A stretch of DNA of 64,000 nucleotides, taken from assembly GCA_035531775.1 (NCBI GenBank), contig DATKSG010000068.1:25301-89300 (forward strand), in the 5' to 3' direction. Under the pieces are notes generated by a model. The model ran no database searches. It was not told the origin of the DNA and saw only the letters and a program-made list of their open reading frames with translations. The stretch is from DATKSG01 sp035531775 (GTDB lineage: Bacteria; Actinomycetota; Acidimicrobiia; Acidimicrobiales; UBA8190). The stretch's first letter is position 1. Every line of letters begins with the position of its first letter. Both the position numbers and the translations under genes were made by a program. Below, one piece after another: positions 45,181 to 54,505 of the stretch.

Positions 45181-46178
45181 CAGTCAGCCTCCCGGCGGAA
45201 GTGCGGAGTCTCATGATGCTCGGTCCGGGTCCGGCGCTCGATCTCCTCTTCCTCGGCCAGAAGACGCTCGAGGTCGTCGGCCTGGGCCGGAGCACCACCG
45301 GGCAACGGCGCCGGCGGGGTGTCCTCGGCGTCGGTATCGATCTCTGCTCCCTCGGCTCCCACGGCTCCCTCGGCTCCCTCGGCTCCCACGGCCGATGGAT
45401 CCGCGGCAGCGCTGCCCGGCTCGCCCTGCTCGGCGCGACGGCGGCCACCACCGGCTGTGACCAGGCGCCGGGGACCGGACTGCCCGGAGGTCTCGCCAGC
45501 GGCCATGGCCGCCTCACGCGAGATCTTGTCCTCGGAGGAGAGCTTGTACGGCAGGATGTCGCCCTTGTAGATCCAGACCTTGACCCCGATGCGGCCGAAG
45601 GTCGTCTTGGCCTCACGGAAGCCGTAGTCAATGTCAGCCCGCAAAGTGTGCAGCGGCACCCGGCCTTCGCGGTAGCCCTCTTTCCGGGCCATCTCCGAAC
45701 CGCCAAGACGACCGGAGCATTGCACCCGCACGCCCAGCGCGCCGGCCTTGGTCACGGTCTGCATGGCCCTCTTCATGGCCCGGCGGAAAGCGACCCGACG
45801 GGTGAGCTGGTCGGCGATGCTCTGAGCGATGAGAGCGGCATCCAACTCCGGCTGTTTGATCTCCTGAATGTTGAGCTGGATCCGGTTGCGGAGGCCGGTG
45901 ATCTCCTCGAGTTTCTTCTTGAGGCGGTCGGCTTCCGAGCCACGCCGGCCGATGACGATGCCGGGGCGAGCCGTGTGGATGTCGACACGAAGTCGATCCC
46001 GGGTCCGTTCGATCTCGATTCGGCTTACGGCGGCGGCCTCGAGCTGCGACATGAGATAGTCGCGGATCTTCCAGTCCTCGACGACGAAGTCCTGGTAATT
46101 GCGCTCCTCGAACCAGCGCGACTTCCAGTCGGTGGTCACACCGAGGCGGAACCCGTAGGGGTTGACCTTCTGGCCCAT
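45180..46178 (-). CDS. rpsC: Ribosomal protein S3 with long repeat-containing C-terminus
   Basis: 30S mRNA-entry protein. The S3 core (about 1-215) starts MGQKVNPYGFRLGVT, has the KH-domain loop GIVIGRRGSEADRLK, and ends GVKVWIYKGDILPYK. The total is 332 residues, roughly 100 longer than usual. The tail holds Gly-Ala-Glu repeats (encoded by 9-bp units near 45349-45392) and charged stretches ending in PHFRREAD. Overlaps rplV and rplP by one base each. Confidence 0.95.
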   Translation of the reverse strand: MGQKVNPYGFRLGVTTDWKSRWFEERNYQDFVVEDWKIRDYLMSQLEAAAVSRIEIERTRDRLRVDIHTARPGIVIGRRGSEADRLKKKLEEITGLRNRIQLNIQEIKQPELDAALIAQSIADQLTRRVAFRRAMKRAMQTVTKAGALGVRVQCSGRLGGSEMARKEGYREGRVPLHTLRADIDYGFREAKTTFGRIGVKVWIYKGDILPYKLSSEDKISREAAMAAGETSGQSGPRRLVTAGGGRRRAEQGEPGSAAADPSAVGAEGAEGAVGAEGAEIDTDAEDTPPAPLPGGAPAQADDLERLLAEEEEIERRTRTEHHETPHFRREAD

Positions 46179-46915
46179 CAGTCCTTCTCCTCGGCGTCGC
46201 CACTGCCTTCTTCGGCGTCGGCGACTTCGGCGGTGGTCTCGTCGGCGACTTGAGTGGCCTCGTCGGTGGTCTCGTCGGCGACTTCGGCGGTGGTCTCGTC
46301 GGCGACTTGAGTGGCCTCGTCGGCGACTTGAGTGGCCTCGTCGGCGACTTGAGTGGCCTCGTCGGCGACTTGAGTGGCCTCGTCGGTCGTCAACTCGAGG
46401 TCGGTGGTATCGGTGGTGTCCTCCGAAGGCACAGACGCCGCGGCATCGGCGCCGCCGCCGGCCCGGCGATCCCGACGAGAGGCGGCCACCCGGCGAGAGC
46501 GCATGGCCGAAGCCGACGCAGCAACCTTGGCCCGGCGGCGAGCCAGGCGGTCATCAGGCAAGCGACTCACGATCACCGTGATGTGACATGTCCGCTTACG
46601 GATACGTGTAGCGCGTCCTCGGGCCCTCGGGCGCCAGCGCTTGGCCGTGGTGCCTTCGTCGGCGAAGCAGGCCGAGACATAGAGCTCGTCAGGCTCGAGG
46701 CCGTCGTTGTTGCGGGCATTGGCCACAGCCGACGCCAGCACCTTGGCCACGACGCGTGCTCCCTCGCGGGGGGTGCCCCGGAGGATGTCGGCGGCCCGAT
46801 CCACCTCCTGGCCACGCACGAGGTCGAGGACCTGGCGGGCCTTGTAGGCGGACATCCGGTAATGCCGCAGCACGGCACGGGTGCCGGGCCGTTCGTTGGT
46901 CTTCACACCGGGCAT
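46178..46915 (-). CDS. rplV: Ribosomal protein L22 with 7-residue-repeat C-terminal tail
   Basis: The L22 core occupies about 1-118 (SAYKARQVLDLVRGQ, VLASAVANARNN, and the tunnel hairpin RWRPRARGRATRIRKRTCHI). The protein continues to 245 residues, twice the normal length. The tail begins Arg-rich, then turns acidic, with DEATQVA repeated five times and related DETTAEVA units. The ATG at 46915 is 1 nt from the rpsS stop. The C-terminus of L22 is on the ribosome surface, so a long tail is sterically possible. Confidence 0.95.
   Translation of the reverse strand: MPGVKTNERPGTRAVLRHYRMSAYKARQVLDLVRGQEVDRAADILRGTPREGARVVAKVLASAVANARNNDGLEPDELYVSACFADEGTTAKRWRPRARGRATRIRKRTCHITVIVSRLPDDRLARRRAKVAASASAMRSRRVAASRRDRRAGGGADAAASVPSEDTTDTTDLELTTDEATQVADEATQVADEATQVADEATQVADETTAEVADETTDEATQVADETTAEVADAEEGSGDAEEKD
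46241..46381. repeat. 21-bp tandem repeat array in the rplV tail
   Basis: Four consecutive perfect 21-bp units start at 46298, 46319, 46340 and 46361 (each gtcggcgacttgagtggcct plus c). One more is at 46241-46261, separated by degenerate units. They encode DEATQVA. Confidence 0.95.
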
Positions 46916-46916
46916 C

Positions 46917-47195
46917 TCAGCGCCTCGCCTGTCGTTCCTGGCCGGCGTGGAACCGGAAGGTCCGGGTGGGGGCGAACTCACCGAGCTTGTGCCCCACCAT
47001 CGACTCGGTCACGTACACCGGCACGTGCTTGCGCCCGTCGTGGACGGCGATGGTGTGGCCGACCATGTCGGGGATGATCGTGGAACGGCGCGACCACGTC
47101 TTCACGACGCGCTTTTCGTTCGTGGCGTTCAGGGCGTCCACCTTCTTGAGCAGGTGGTCGTCCACGAAGGGGCCCTTCTTCAGGCTACGGGGCAT
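46917..47195 (-). CDS. rpsS: Ribosomal protein S19
   Basis: 30S head protein. It has 92 residues (MPRSLKKGPFVDDHLLKK), with TWSRRSTIIPDMVGHTIAVHD and GHKLGEFAPTRTFRFH. It lies 22 nt after rplB. Confidence 0.98.
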   Translation of the reverse strand: MPRSLKKGPFVDDHLLKKVDALNATNEKRVVKTWSRRSTIIPDMVGHTIAVHDGRKHVPVYVTESMVGHKLGEFAPTRTFRFHAGQERQARR

Positions 47196-47217
47196 GCAGC
47201 GCTCCCTTGGGATCCGT

Positions 47218-48054
47218 TCATCGGCGCGCGCCGCGGGTCCGGCGACGGCGCACGATCATCTGGTCGGACGGCTTGTGACGGCGACGGGTCCGGCCCTCGG
47301 GCTTGCCCCACGGCGACACGGGGTGACGGCCACCGGAGGACTTGCCCTCGCCACCACCAAGGGGGTGGTCGACCGGGTTCATGGCCACGCCTCGCGTCTG
47401 GGGCCGCACACCCTTCCAGCGGTTACGCCCGGCCTTGCCTATGGAGACCAGCTCGGCCTCGGAGTTGCCCACCTCGCCGAGGGTCCCTCGGCAATCGATG
47501 GGCACCCGGCGCATTTCGGTCGAAGGCAGACGGAGGGTGGCGAACAATCCCTCTTTGGCCACCAGCTGCGCGCTCATGCCGGCCCCACGGGCCAGTTTGC
47601 CGCCCTGGCCGGGGCGCAGCTCGATGTTGTGGATGGTCGACCCCACCGGGATGTAGCGCAACGGCAGGGCGTTGCCCGGCCGGATCTCGGCTCCCTGACC
47701 ATTCTGGAGCACGTCGCCCACCCGGACCTGGGCCGGCGCCAGGATGTAGCGCTTCTCGCCGTCGTAGTAGTGCAGCAAGGCGATGCGGGCATTGCGGTTG
47801 GGGTCGTATTCGATGGAGGCCACCTTGGCCGGCACGCCATCCTTGTCGCGCTTGAAGTCAATGATGCGGTACTGCTGCTTGTGTCCGCCCCCGCGGTGGC
47901 GGGCCGTCTTGCGCCCGTAGCTGTTGCGCCCACCGGTCTTGGGCTTGGGCGCCACCAGGGAGCGCTCGGGACGCGAACGGGTGATCTCCGAGAAGTCGGA
48001 GACCGACTGGAACCGTCGGCCGGCGCTGGTCGGCTTGCGCTTGCGTAGCGGCAT
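47218..48054 (-). CDS. rplB: Ribosomal protein L2
   Basis: 50S protein needed for peptidyl transferase assembly. It has 278 residues. It has TARHRGGGHKQQYRIIDFKR, KLARGAGMSAQLVAKEG and the conserved C-terminal AMNPVDHPLGGGEGKSSGG with the key His. ATG 48054 fits the family; the frame is open upstream without homology. Confidence 0.98.
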   Translation of the reverse strand: MPLRKRKPTSAGRRFQSVSDFSEITRSRPERSLVAPKPKTGGRNSYGRKTARHRGGGHKQQYRIIDFKRDKDGVPAKVASIEYDPNRNARIALLHYYDGEKRYILAPAQVRVGDVLQNGQGAEIRPGNALPLRYIPVGSTIHNIELRPGQGGKLARGAGMSAQLVAKEGLFATLRLPSTEMRRVPIDCRGTLGEVGNSEAELVSIGKAGRNRWKGVRPQTRGVAMNPVDHPLGGGEGKSSGGRHPVSPWGKPEGRTRRRHKPSDQMIVRRRRTRGARR

Positions 48055-48067
48055 CGGCGGCCTCCTC

Positions 48068-48361
48068 TCAGCTCTTCTCGAACAGGTCGATACGGTCGCC
48101 GGCGGCCAAGGTGACCAGAGCACGCTTGGTCGAGGCGCGGGTGCCGAAGGTGTTGGACTTGCGGTTGCGGCGGCGCTTGCCCTTGCGGTTGAGCGTGTTC
48201 ACCCGGGCCACGCGGACGCCGAAGACCTGCTCCACGGCCAGACGGACCTCGATACGAGTGGCGTCGGGGGCGACCACGAAGACGTAGGTACCGTCCTCCA
48301 TCAGGGCGTAGGACTTCTCCGACACCACCGGTCGCAGCAGCACCTGGTCAGCGGTCCTCAC
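48068..48361 (-). CDS. rplW: Ribosomal protein L23
   Basis: Tunnel-exit protein that docks trigger factor and SRP. It has 97 residues with LLRPVVSEKSYALMEDGTY and VEQVFGVRVARVNTLN. The GTG at 48361 overlaps the rplD stop (GTGA). Confidence 0.97.
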   Translation of the reverse strand: MRTADQVLLRPVVSEKSYALMEDGTYVFVVAPDATRIEVRLAVEQVFGVRVARVNTLNRKGKRRRNRKSNTFGTRASTKRALVTLAAGDRIDLFEKS

Positions 48362-49191
48362 GCTTCGCCCCCTTCGTCAGTGGCGGACTCGTCGTCGGCG
48401 GCAGTGGCGGACTCGTCGTCGGCGGCAGTGGCGGACGGGGCAGCACCTGCGGCAGACGGGGCAGCACCTGCGGCAGACGTCGCAGCAGCGCCGGGCAGGG
48501 TGGCGTCGGTGAAGACCACCCAGTCGTTGCGCAGCACGTCGTAGGCGTTGAGCTCCGAGGCGGCGATGATGTGCACGTCCGGCATGTTGCGGAAGGAGTA
48601 GGCGGCGTCGAGGTCGTCGGTGCCGAGCACCACGAGCGCCTTGCCGGTGATGCCGAGAGCCCTCAGCGCTGCGGCGGCGTCACGAGTGCGGGGAGTGTCG
48701 AATCCCCAGGCGTCGACCAACGCCACCCTCTCCTCGGCCGCCCGGTCCGACAGCGCCGAGTGCAGCGCCAGGCGGATCATCTTCTTCGGGGTGCGCTGGC
48801 GGTACGAGCGGGGCTTGGGCCCGAGGGCCACGCCACCACCGCTCCACTGAGGCGCCCGGGTCGAGCCCTGGCGGGACCGGCCGGTGCCCTTCTGCTTAAA
48901 GGGCTTGGCCCCCCCACCGGCCACCTCGGCCCTGGTCTTGGTGGACTGGGTGCCCGATCGGGCCGCCGCCAGCTGGGCGATCACCACCTGGTGCAGCACG
49001 GCCTTGTTGGGCTCGATGCCGAAGATGTCGCCGTCGAGGGCCACCTCGCCTAGCACGGTCCCGTCAGGCCGGCGACGCGCCACCGAGCGGGCTTGGGGCT
49101 CCGGGCGGATGCGGCGCCGGTACGAGCCGCCATCAGCTTCAGCCGAGCGACGGGGAGCCGAGGCCTGGGTCCTCGTGTTGGAGGCGCTCAT
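48358..49191 (-). CDS. rplD: Ribosomal protein L4 with N- and C-terminal extensions
   Basis: 50S tunnel protein and, in E. coli, the S10-operon regulator. The core runs from about 35 to 230 (GTGRSRQGSTRAPQWSGGG is the tunnel loop; NAYDVLRNDWVVFT the C-terminal strand). The total is 277 residues, about 65 more than usual. The head is basic. The tail holds Gly-Ala-Ala-Pro-Ser-Ala-Ala and Ala-Asp-Asp-Glu-Ser-Ala-Thr repeats. It overlaps rplC (ATGA) and rplW (GTGA). Confidence 0.95.
   Translation of the reverse strand: MSASNTRTQASAPRRSAEADGGSYRRRIRPEPQARSVARRRPDGTVLGEVALDGDIFGIEPNKAVLHQVVIAQLAAARSGTQSTKTRAEVAGGGAKPFKQKGTGRSRQGSTRAPQWSGGGVALGPKPRSYRQRTPKKMIRLALHSALSDRAAEERVALVDAWGFDTPRTRDAAAALRALGITGKALVVLGTDDLDAAYSFRNMPDVHIIAASELNAYDVLRNDWVVFTDATLPGAAATSAAGAAPSAAGAAPSATAADDESATAADDESATDEGGEA
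48380..48477. repeat. 24-bp and 21-bp tandem repeats in the rplD tail
   Basis: Two perfect 24-bp units (48380-48403, 48404-48427) are followed by two perfect 21-bp units (48436-48456, 48457-48477). Two different in-frame duplications lie side by side in one gene tail. Confidence 0.92.
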
Positions 49192-49856
49192 CGCCCGGCC
49201 TTTGCGTTCCGGCCGGCCTGCGGGCCCTTGACGGTGTCACGCAGGACCACCATGCCCCCCCGAGGACCAGGCACGGCCCCCTTCACCAAGATGAGCTCCC
49301 GGTCGGGGTCGGCCTGGACGATCTCGAGGTTGAGCGCCGTCACCTGGTGGCCACCCATGCGGCCGGCCATGCGGGTGCCTTTGAACACCCGGGCCGGGGT
49401 GGCGCAGGCCCCGATCGAGCCCGGCGAGCGGTGCTTCTTGTGGTTGCCGTGGGAGGCCCCCTGGCCCTTGAAGTTGTGGCGCTTCATGGCCCCGGCGAAA
49501 CCCTTGCCCTTGGAGACGGCGATGGCGTCCACGTGGTCCCCGGCCGCCATGACCTCGGCGGTGAGCTGCTGGCCCACCTCGAAGCCGCTCGTGTCGTCCA
49601 CCCGGAGCTCCACCAGCTTGCGACCCGGCTCCACCCCGGCGGCGGCGAAGTGTCCGGCCTCAGGTTTGTTCAAGGTGTTCTGGCGCCTGAAACCCCAGGT
49701 CACCTGCACGGCGCCGTATCCCTCGCGCTCGGGAGTCTTCACGAGCACCACCCGGACCGGCGCGACCTTGAGCACCGTCACCGGCACGGCGCGGTGCTGC
49801 TCGTCCCAGACCTGGGTCATGCCGACCTTCTCGCCGACGATCGCCTTGGTCGCCAC
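49188..49856 (-). CDS. rplC: Ribosomal protein L3
   Basis: 50S assembly initiator near the peptidyl transferase centre. It has 222 residues (VATKAIVGEKVGMTQVWDE) with KGKGFAGAMKRHNFKGQGAS and the Gln/Arg-rich tip RSPGSIGACATPARVFKG. The GTG at 49856 has AAAGGT upstream. The 292-nt gap on its 5' side is unusual inside an S10 operon. Confidence 0.97.
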   Translation of the reverse strand: MATKAIVGEKVGMTQVWDEQHRAVPVTVLKVAPVRVVLVKTPEREGYGAVQVTWGFRRQNTLNKPEAGHFAAAGVEPGRKLVELRVDDTSGFEVGQQLTAEVMAAGDHVDAIAVSKGKGFAGAMKRHNFKGQGASHGNHKKHRSPGSIGACATPARVFKGTRMAGRMGGHQVTALNLEIVQADPDRELILVKGAVPGPRGGMVVLRDTVKGPQAGRNAKAGR

Positions 49857-49918
49857 GGCTCGCTGACCTTTCCGGTAGCCGGGGCCGGGCCGCGAAGGCG
49901 ACCAGGCTCCGAGGTGTC

Positions 49919-49980
49919 GGGTACCGCACCGGTACCCGGTTCGCATGCCAACGCTCCGCCCGGGTGACCCGAGCGGAGCG
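49919..49980 (-). promoter_or_regulatory. Two adjacent strong hairpins in the rpsJ-rplC leader
   Basis: In the 292-nt gap 49857-50148. Hairpin 1: 49919-49937, an 8-bp perfect stem gggtaccg/cggtaccc with a 3-nt loop. Hairpin 2: 49952-49980, an 8-bp outer stem cgctccgc/gcggagcg, a 1x1 internal loop, and an inner 4-bp stem with a 3-nt loop. No U-tract follows either, so a regulatory leader for rplC-rplD... (compare L4 control of S10 operons) or a processing site is more likely than a simple terminator (inference). Nothing else is visible in this gap. Confidence 0.55.
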
Positions 49981-50148
49981 CTCTTCGGTTGTGCCCCGAG
50001 GTCCCCGGTGGTTGCCCACCAGGCGCTCGGAGACGTCGTATCGGACTTCCGGCCAAAACCGGCCGACCTGCGACGTTACACCATGGGTTGGTGGCCTGCC
50101 ACCTGCCCCGACCCGGCCTGGACCAGGCGGAAGGGCCGGTGACGGGCC

Positions 50149-50475
50149 TCAGACGTTCTGGATCTTGATCTCGATGTCGACGCCGGCGGGCAGGTCGAGG
50201 CGCTGCAGGGAGTCGACGGTCTTCGGGGTGTGCTCGATGATGTCGACCAGGCGCTTGTGCACCCGCATCTCGAAGTGCTCCCGACTGTCTTTGTACTTGT
50301 GGGGTGAGCGGATGACCGTGTACCGGTGCTTCTCGGTGGGGAGAGGTACCGGACCCTGGACCTTGGCCTGCGTGCGCAGGACGGTCTGGACGATCTTCTC
50401 GGTCGACTGGTCGAGGATCTCGTGGTCATAGGCCTTCAACCGGATCCTGATCTTCTGGCGGGCCGCGTCGGCCAT
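50149..50475 (-). CDS. rpsJ: Ribosomal protein S10 (NusE)
   Basis: 30S head protein and NusB/NusG partner. It has 108 residues (KIRIRLKAYDHEILDQST), with RSPHKYKDSREHFEMRVHKR. It follows tuf after 27 nt, so it may belong to the str transcript. The gap after it separates it from rplC. Confidence 0.98.
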   Translation of the reverse strand: MADAARQKIRIRLKAYDHEILDQSTEKIVQTVLRTQAKVQGPVPLPTEKHRYTVIRSPHKYKDSREHFEMRVHKRLVDIIEHTPKTVDSLQRLDLPAGVDIEIKIQNV

Positions 50476-50502
50476 GGTGTCCTCCGCTCCCGGTTCTGAC
50501 GA

Positions 50503-51690
<1,188 letters not shown>

Positions 51691-51768
51691 GGTGAGCGCT
51701 CCGGCTTTCTCATCTCGGGCAGCGCCCTTTGGGCGCCACCGTCACTGTCTGTGTCTGTGCTGCTCTGT

Positions 51769-51813
51769 GTGTCTGGTGTGTCTGGTGTGTCTGGTGTGTC
51801 TGGTGTGTCTGAC
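51769..51813. repeat. 9-bp tandem repeat, 5 copies, between fusA and tuf
   Basis: gtgtctggt four times (51769-51804) and gtgtctgac once, in the untranslated gap 80-120 nt upstream of the tuf start. Confidence 0.92.
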
Positions 51814-51830
51814 CGACGAACTCTGTGCCT

Positions 51831-51858
51831 GGCCGGCCGCCGTGAGGCGGTGCCGGCC
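51831..51858 (-). terminator. Hairpin 6 nt after the fusA stop
   Basis: An 11-bp GC-only stem with a 2-nt bulge (ggccggc+cgcc pairs with ggcg+gt+gccggcc) and a GTGA loop. No U-tract. It could attenuate transcription between fusA and tuf. Confidence 0.5.
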
Positions 51859-51864
51859 GGGGCC

Positions 51865-53958
51865 TTACTCGCCCCGGGCCCGGGCCACGATCTCGCGGGC
51901 GATCGAGTCCGGGACCTCGTGGTACGCGCTGAACTGCATGGAGTACGTGGCCCGGCCCTGGGTCCGCGAACGCAGGTCGGTAGCGTAGCCGAACATATCC
52001 GCCAGCGGCACAAGGCACCTGACCACCTGGCTGGACCCCCGCTGCTCCATGCCCTCCACCTTGCCCCGGCGGGAGGAGAGGTCCCCGATCACGTCGCCCA
52101 TGTACTCCTCGGGGGTGACCACCTCCACGGCCATGACCGGCTCGAGCAGGACCGGGCTGGCCTTGCGGGCAGCGTCCTTAACGGCCATCGACCCGGCGAT
52201 CTTGAAGGCCATCTCCGAGGAGTCGACTTCGTGGTACGAGCCGTAGGTGAGCAGGACCCGCACGTCGACCATGGGGTAACCGGCTAGGACCCCGTTGGTG
52301 AGGGCCTCCTGGATGCCGGCGTCCACGGCCGGGATGTACTCCTTGGGGACGACCCCGCCGGTGATCTTGTCCACGAACTCGTAGCCGCCGCCGGGGCCGG
52401 TGGGCTCCAGGGTGATGACCACGTGGCCGTACTGGCCCCGGCCACCGGTCTGGCGAACGTAGCGGGCCTCGACCTTTTCGGCAGTCTTGCGGATGGTCTC
52501 GCGGTAGGCCACCTGGGGCTTGCCCACGTTGGCATCGACGCTGAACTCCCGCAGCATGCGGTCGACGAGCACCTCGAGGTGCAGCTCGCCCATGCCCGAG
52601 ATGACGGTCTGGCCCGTCTCCTCGTCCGAGCGGACCCGGAAGGTGGGGTCCTCCTCGCTCAGGGCGAACAGGGCCTTGGACAGCTTGTCCTGGTCGGCCT
52701 TGGTCTTGGGCTCGACAGCCACGTGGATGACCGGCTCGGGGAACTCGAGGGTCTCGAGCAGGATCTTGCTGCTCGGGTCGCACAGGGTGTCGCCGGTGGT
52801 GGTGTCCTTCAGGCCGACGGCCGCCACGATGTCGCCGGTGAAGATGGCGTCTTTGTCCTCGCGGTGGTTGGCGTGCATCTGCAGGATCCGCCCCACCCGC
52901 TCCTTGCGGTCCTTGGTCGAGTTCATGATCGACGAGCCCTTGGCCAAGGTGCCCGAGTACACCCGCAGGTAGGTGAGCTTGCCCACGTAGGGGTCGGTCA
53001 TGATCTTGAAGGCCAAGGCGGCGAACGGCTCGGTATCGTCGGCCTTGCGCGCCACCTCCTCGCCCTTCAGGATGCCGACGGCGGGGGGCACGTCGAGGGG
53101 GCTCGGGAGGTAGTCGACGACCGCATCGAGCAGGGGCTGGACCGCCTTGTTCTTGAAGGCCGATCCGCACAGAACCGGCACCACCTCGCTGGCGATGGTG
53201 GCCCGGCGCAGGCCCTTGCGCAGGTCGTCCTCGGTGATCTCCTGGTCACCGACGTACTTCTCCATGATGGTGTCGTCGAAGTTGGACAGGACGTCCACCA
53301 GCTCGTGACGGGCTTCAGCCGCCGCTTCGGCCATGTCGGCGGGCACCGGGTCGGTGCGCCACTTCTCGCCCATCTCCTCGTCCCAGACCAGCGCTTCCAT
53401 GCGCAGGAGGTCGACCACACCCTGGTAGCCGCCTTCCACGCCGATGGGTAGCTGCACCACGGCCGGCACGGCGTCGAGACGGTCCTTGATCATGGCCACC
53501 GTGCGGTGGAAGTCGGCCCCGATGCGGTCCATCTTGTTCACGTAGCAGATGCGGGGCACGGCGTACTTGTTGGCCTGGCGCCACACCGTCTCGGTCTGGG
53601 GCTCCACGCCGGCCACGGCGTCGAACACGGCCACGGCCCCGTCGAGGACCCGCAGCGAGCGCTCCACCTCCACGGTGAAGTCCACGTGGCCCGGGGTGTC
53701 GATGATGTTGATCCAGCAGTCGCGCCACTTGCAGGTGGTGGCGGCCGACGTGATGGTGATACCGCGCTCTTGCTCCTGGACCATCCAGTCCATGGTGGCG
53801 GCACCTTCGTGCACCTCGCCGATCTTGTAGTTCTTGCCCGTGTAGTACAGGATCCGCTCGGTGGTGGTCGTCTTGCCCGCGTCGATGTGGGCCATGATCC
53901 CGATGTTGCGGGTCCGGGCGAGCGGGAATTCGCGGATGGGGCGTGCGTCGGCGGCCAT
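51865..53958 (-). CDS. fusA: Elongation factor G
   Basis: Translocation GTPase. It has 697 residues. G1 is AHIDAGKTTTTERILYYTG, G3 DTPGHVDFT, G4 NKMD. Domain IV (GRGQYGHVVITLEPTGPG) and domain V (MEQRGSSQVVRCLVPLADMFGY) are complete. It lies between rpsG and tuf as in the canonical str operon. Confidence 0.98.
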   Translation of the reverse strand: MAADARPIREFPLARTRNIGIMAHIDAGKTTTTERILYYTGKNYKIGEVHEGAATMDWMVQEQERGITITSAATTCKWRDCWINIIDTPGHVDFTVEVERSLRVLDGAVAVFDAVAGVEPQTETVWRQANKYAVPRICYVNKMDRIGADFHRTVAMIKDRLDAVPAVVQLPIGVEGGYQGVVDLLRMEALVWDEEMGEKWRTDPVPADMAEAAAEARHELVDVLSNFDDTIMEKYVGDQEITEDDLRKGLRRATIASEVVPVLCGSAFKNKAVQPLLDAVVDYLPSPLDVPPAVGILKGEEVARKADDTEPFAALAFKIMTDPYVGKLTYLRVYSGTLAKGSSIMNSTKDRKERVGRILQMHANHREDKDAIFTGDIVAAVGLKDTTTGDTLCDPSSKILLETLEFPEPVIHVAVEPKTKADQDKLSKALFALSEEDPTFRVRSDEETGQTVISGMGELHLEVLVDRMLREFSVDANVGKPQVAYRETIRKTAEKVEARYVRQTGGRGQYGHVVITLEPTGPGGGYEFVDKITGGVVPKEYIPAVDAGIQEALTNGVLAGYPMVDVRVLLTYGSYHEVDSSEMAFKIAGSMAVKDAARKASPVLLEPVMAVEVVTPEEYMGDVIGDLSSRRGKVEGMEQRGSSQVVRCLVPLADMFGYATDLRSRTQGRATYSMQFSAYHEVPDSIAREIVARARGE

Positions 53959-53992
53959 GGTGGTTTCTCTTCGTTCGTCAGTTCGTTCTCTC

Positions 53993-54025
53993 GGCCCCCA
54001 CCGCGCCGGTGCGCCGGCGGGGGCC
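53993..54025 (-). terminator. Hairpin 8 nt after the rpsG stop
   Basis: A 7-bp GC-only stem ggccccc/gggggcc that can extend by about 3 bp, enclosing a GC-rich loop, in the 75-nt rpsG-fusA gap. It lacks a U-tract, so partial attenuation is more likely than full termination. Confidence 0.45.
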
Positions 54026-54033
54026 GCTGCCCA

Positions 54034-54504
54034 CTACCAGCGGTAGTGGGCGAAGGCCTTGTTGGACTCGGCCATCTTGTGCATGTCCTCGCGGCGCTTC
54101 ACGCTGGCTCCGGTGCCGTTGGCGGCGTCGAGGACCTCGTTGGCCAGGCGCTCGGCCATCGTCTTCTCGCGGCGCTGACGGGAGAACCCGACCAGCCACC
54201 GGATGGCCAGGGTGGTGGCCCGCCGTGGCCGGACGTCCACCGGGACCTGGTAGGTGGCTCCACCGACACGGCGGCTCTTCACCTCGAGCTCGGGCCTCGT
54301 GTTCTCCACGGCCTTCTTCAAGATGGTGACGGGGTCGCCACCGGTCTTCTGGCCTACCGCCTCCAGGGCGTCGTAGACGATGCGCTCGGCCAGCGTCCTC
54401 TTGCCTCGCGACAGGATCTTGTTGACGATCTGGGTGACGAGCACCGACCGGTACACGGGGTCGGGAGCCAGGTCGCGGCGGGTAGCGGGGCCATTGCGGG
54501 GCAC
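54034..54504 (-). CDS. rpsG: Ribosomal protein S7
   Basis: 30S head nucleator and, in E. coli, str-operon repressor. It has 156 residues with GGATYQVPVDVRPRRATTLA and KREDMHKMAESNKAFAHYRW at the end. The GTG at 54504 lies 1 nt after the rpsL stop. Confidence 0.97.
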   Translation of the reverse strand: MPRNGPATRRDLAPDPVYRSVLVTQIVNKILSRGKRTLAERIVYDALEAVGQKTGGDPVTILKKAVENTRPELEVKSRRVGGATYQVPVDVRPRRATTLAIRWLVGFSRQRREKTMAERLANEVLDAANGTGASVKRREDMHKMAESNKAFAHYRW

Positions 54505-54505
54505 G

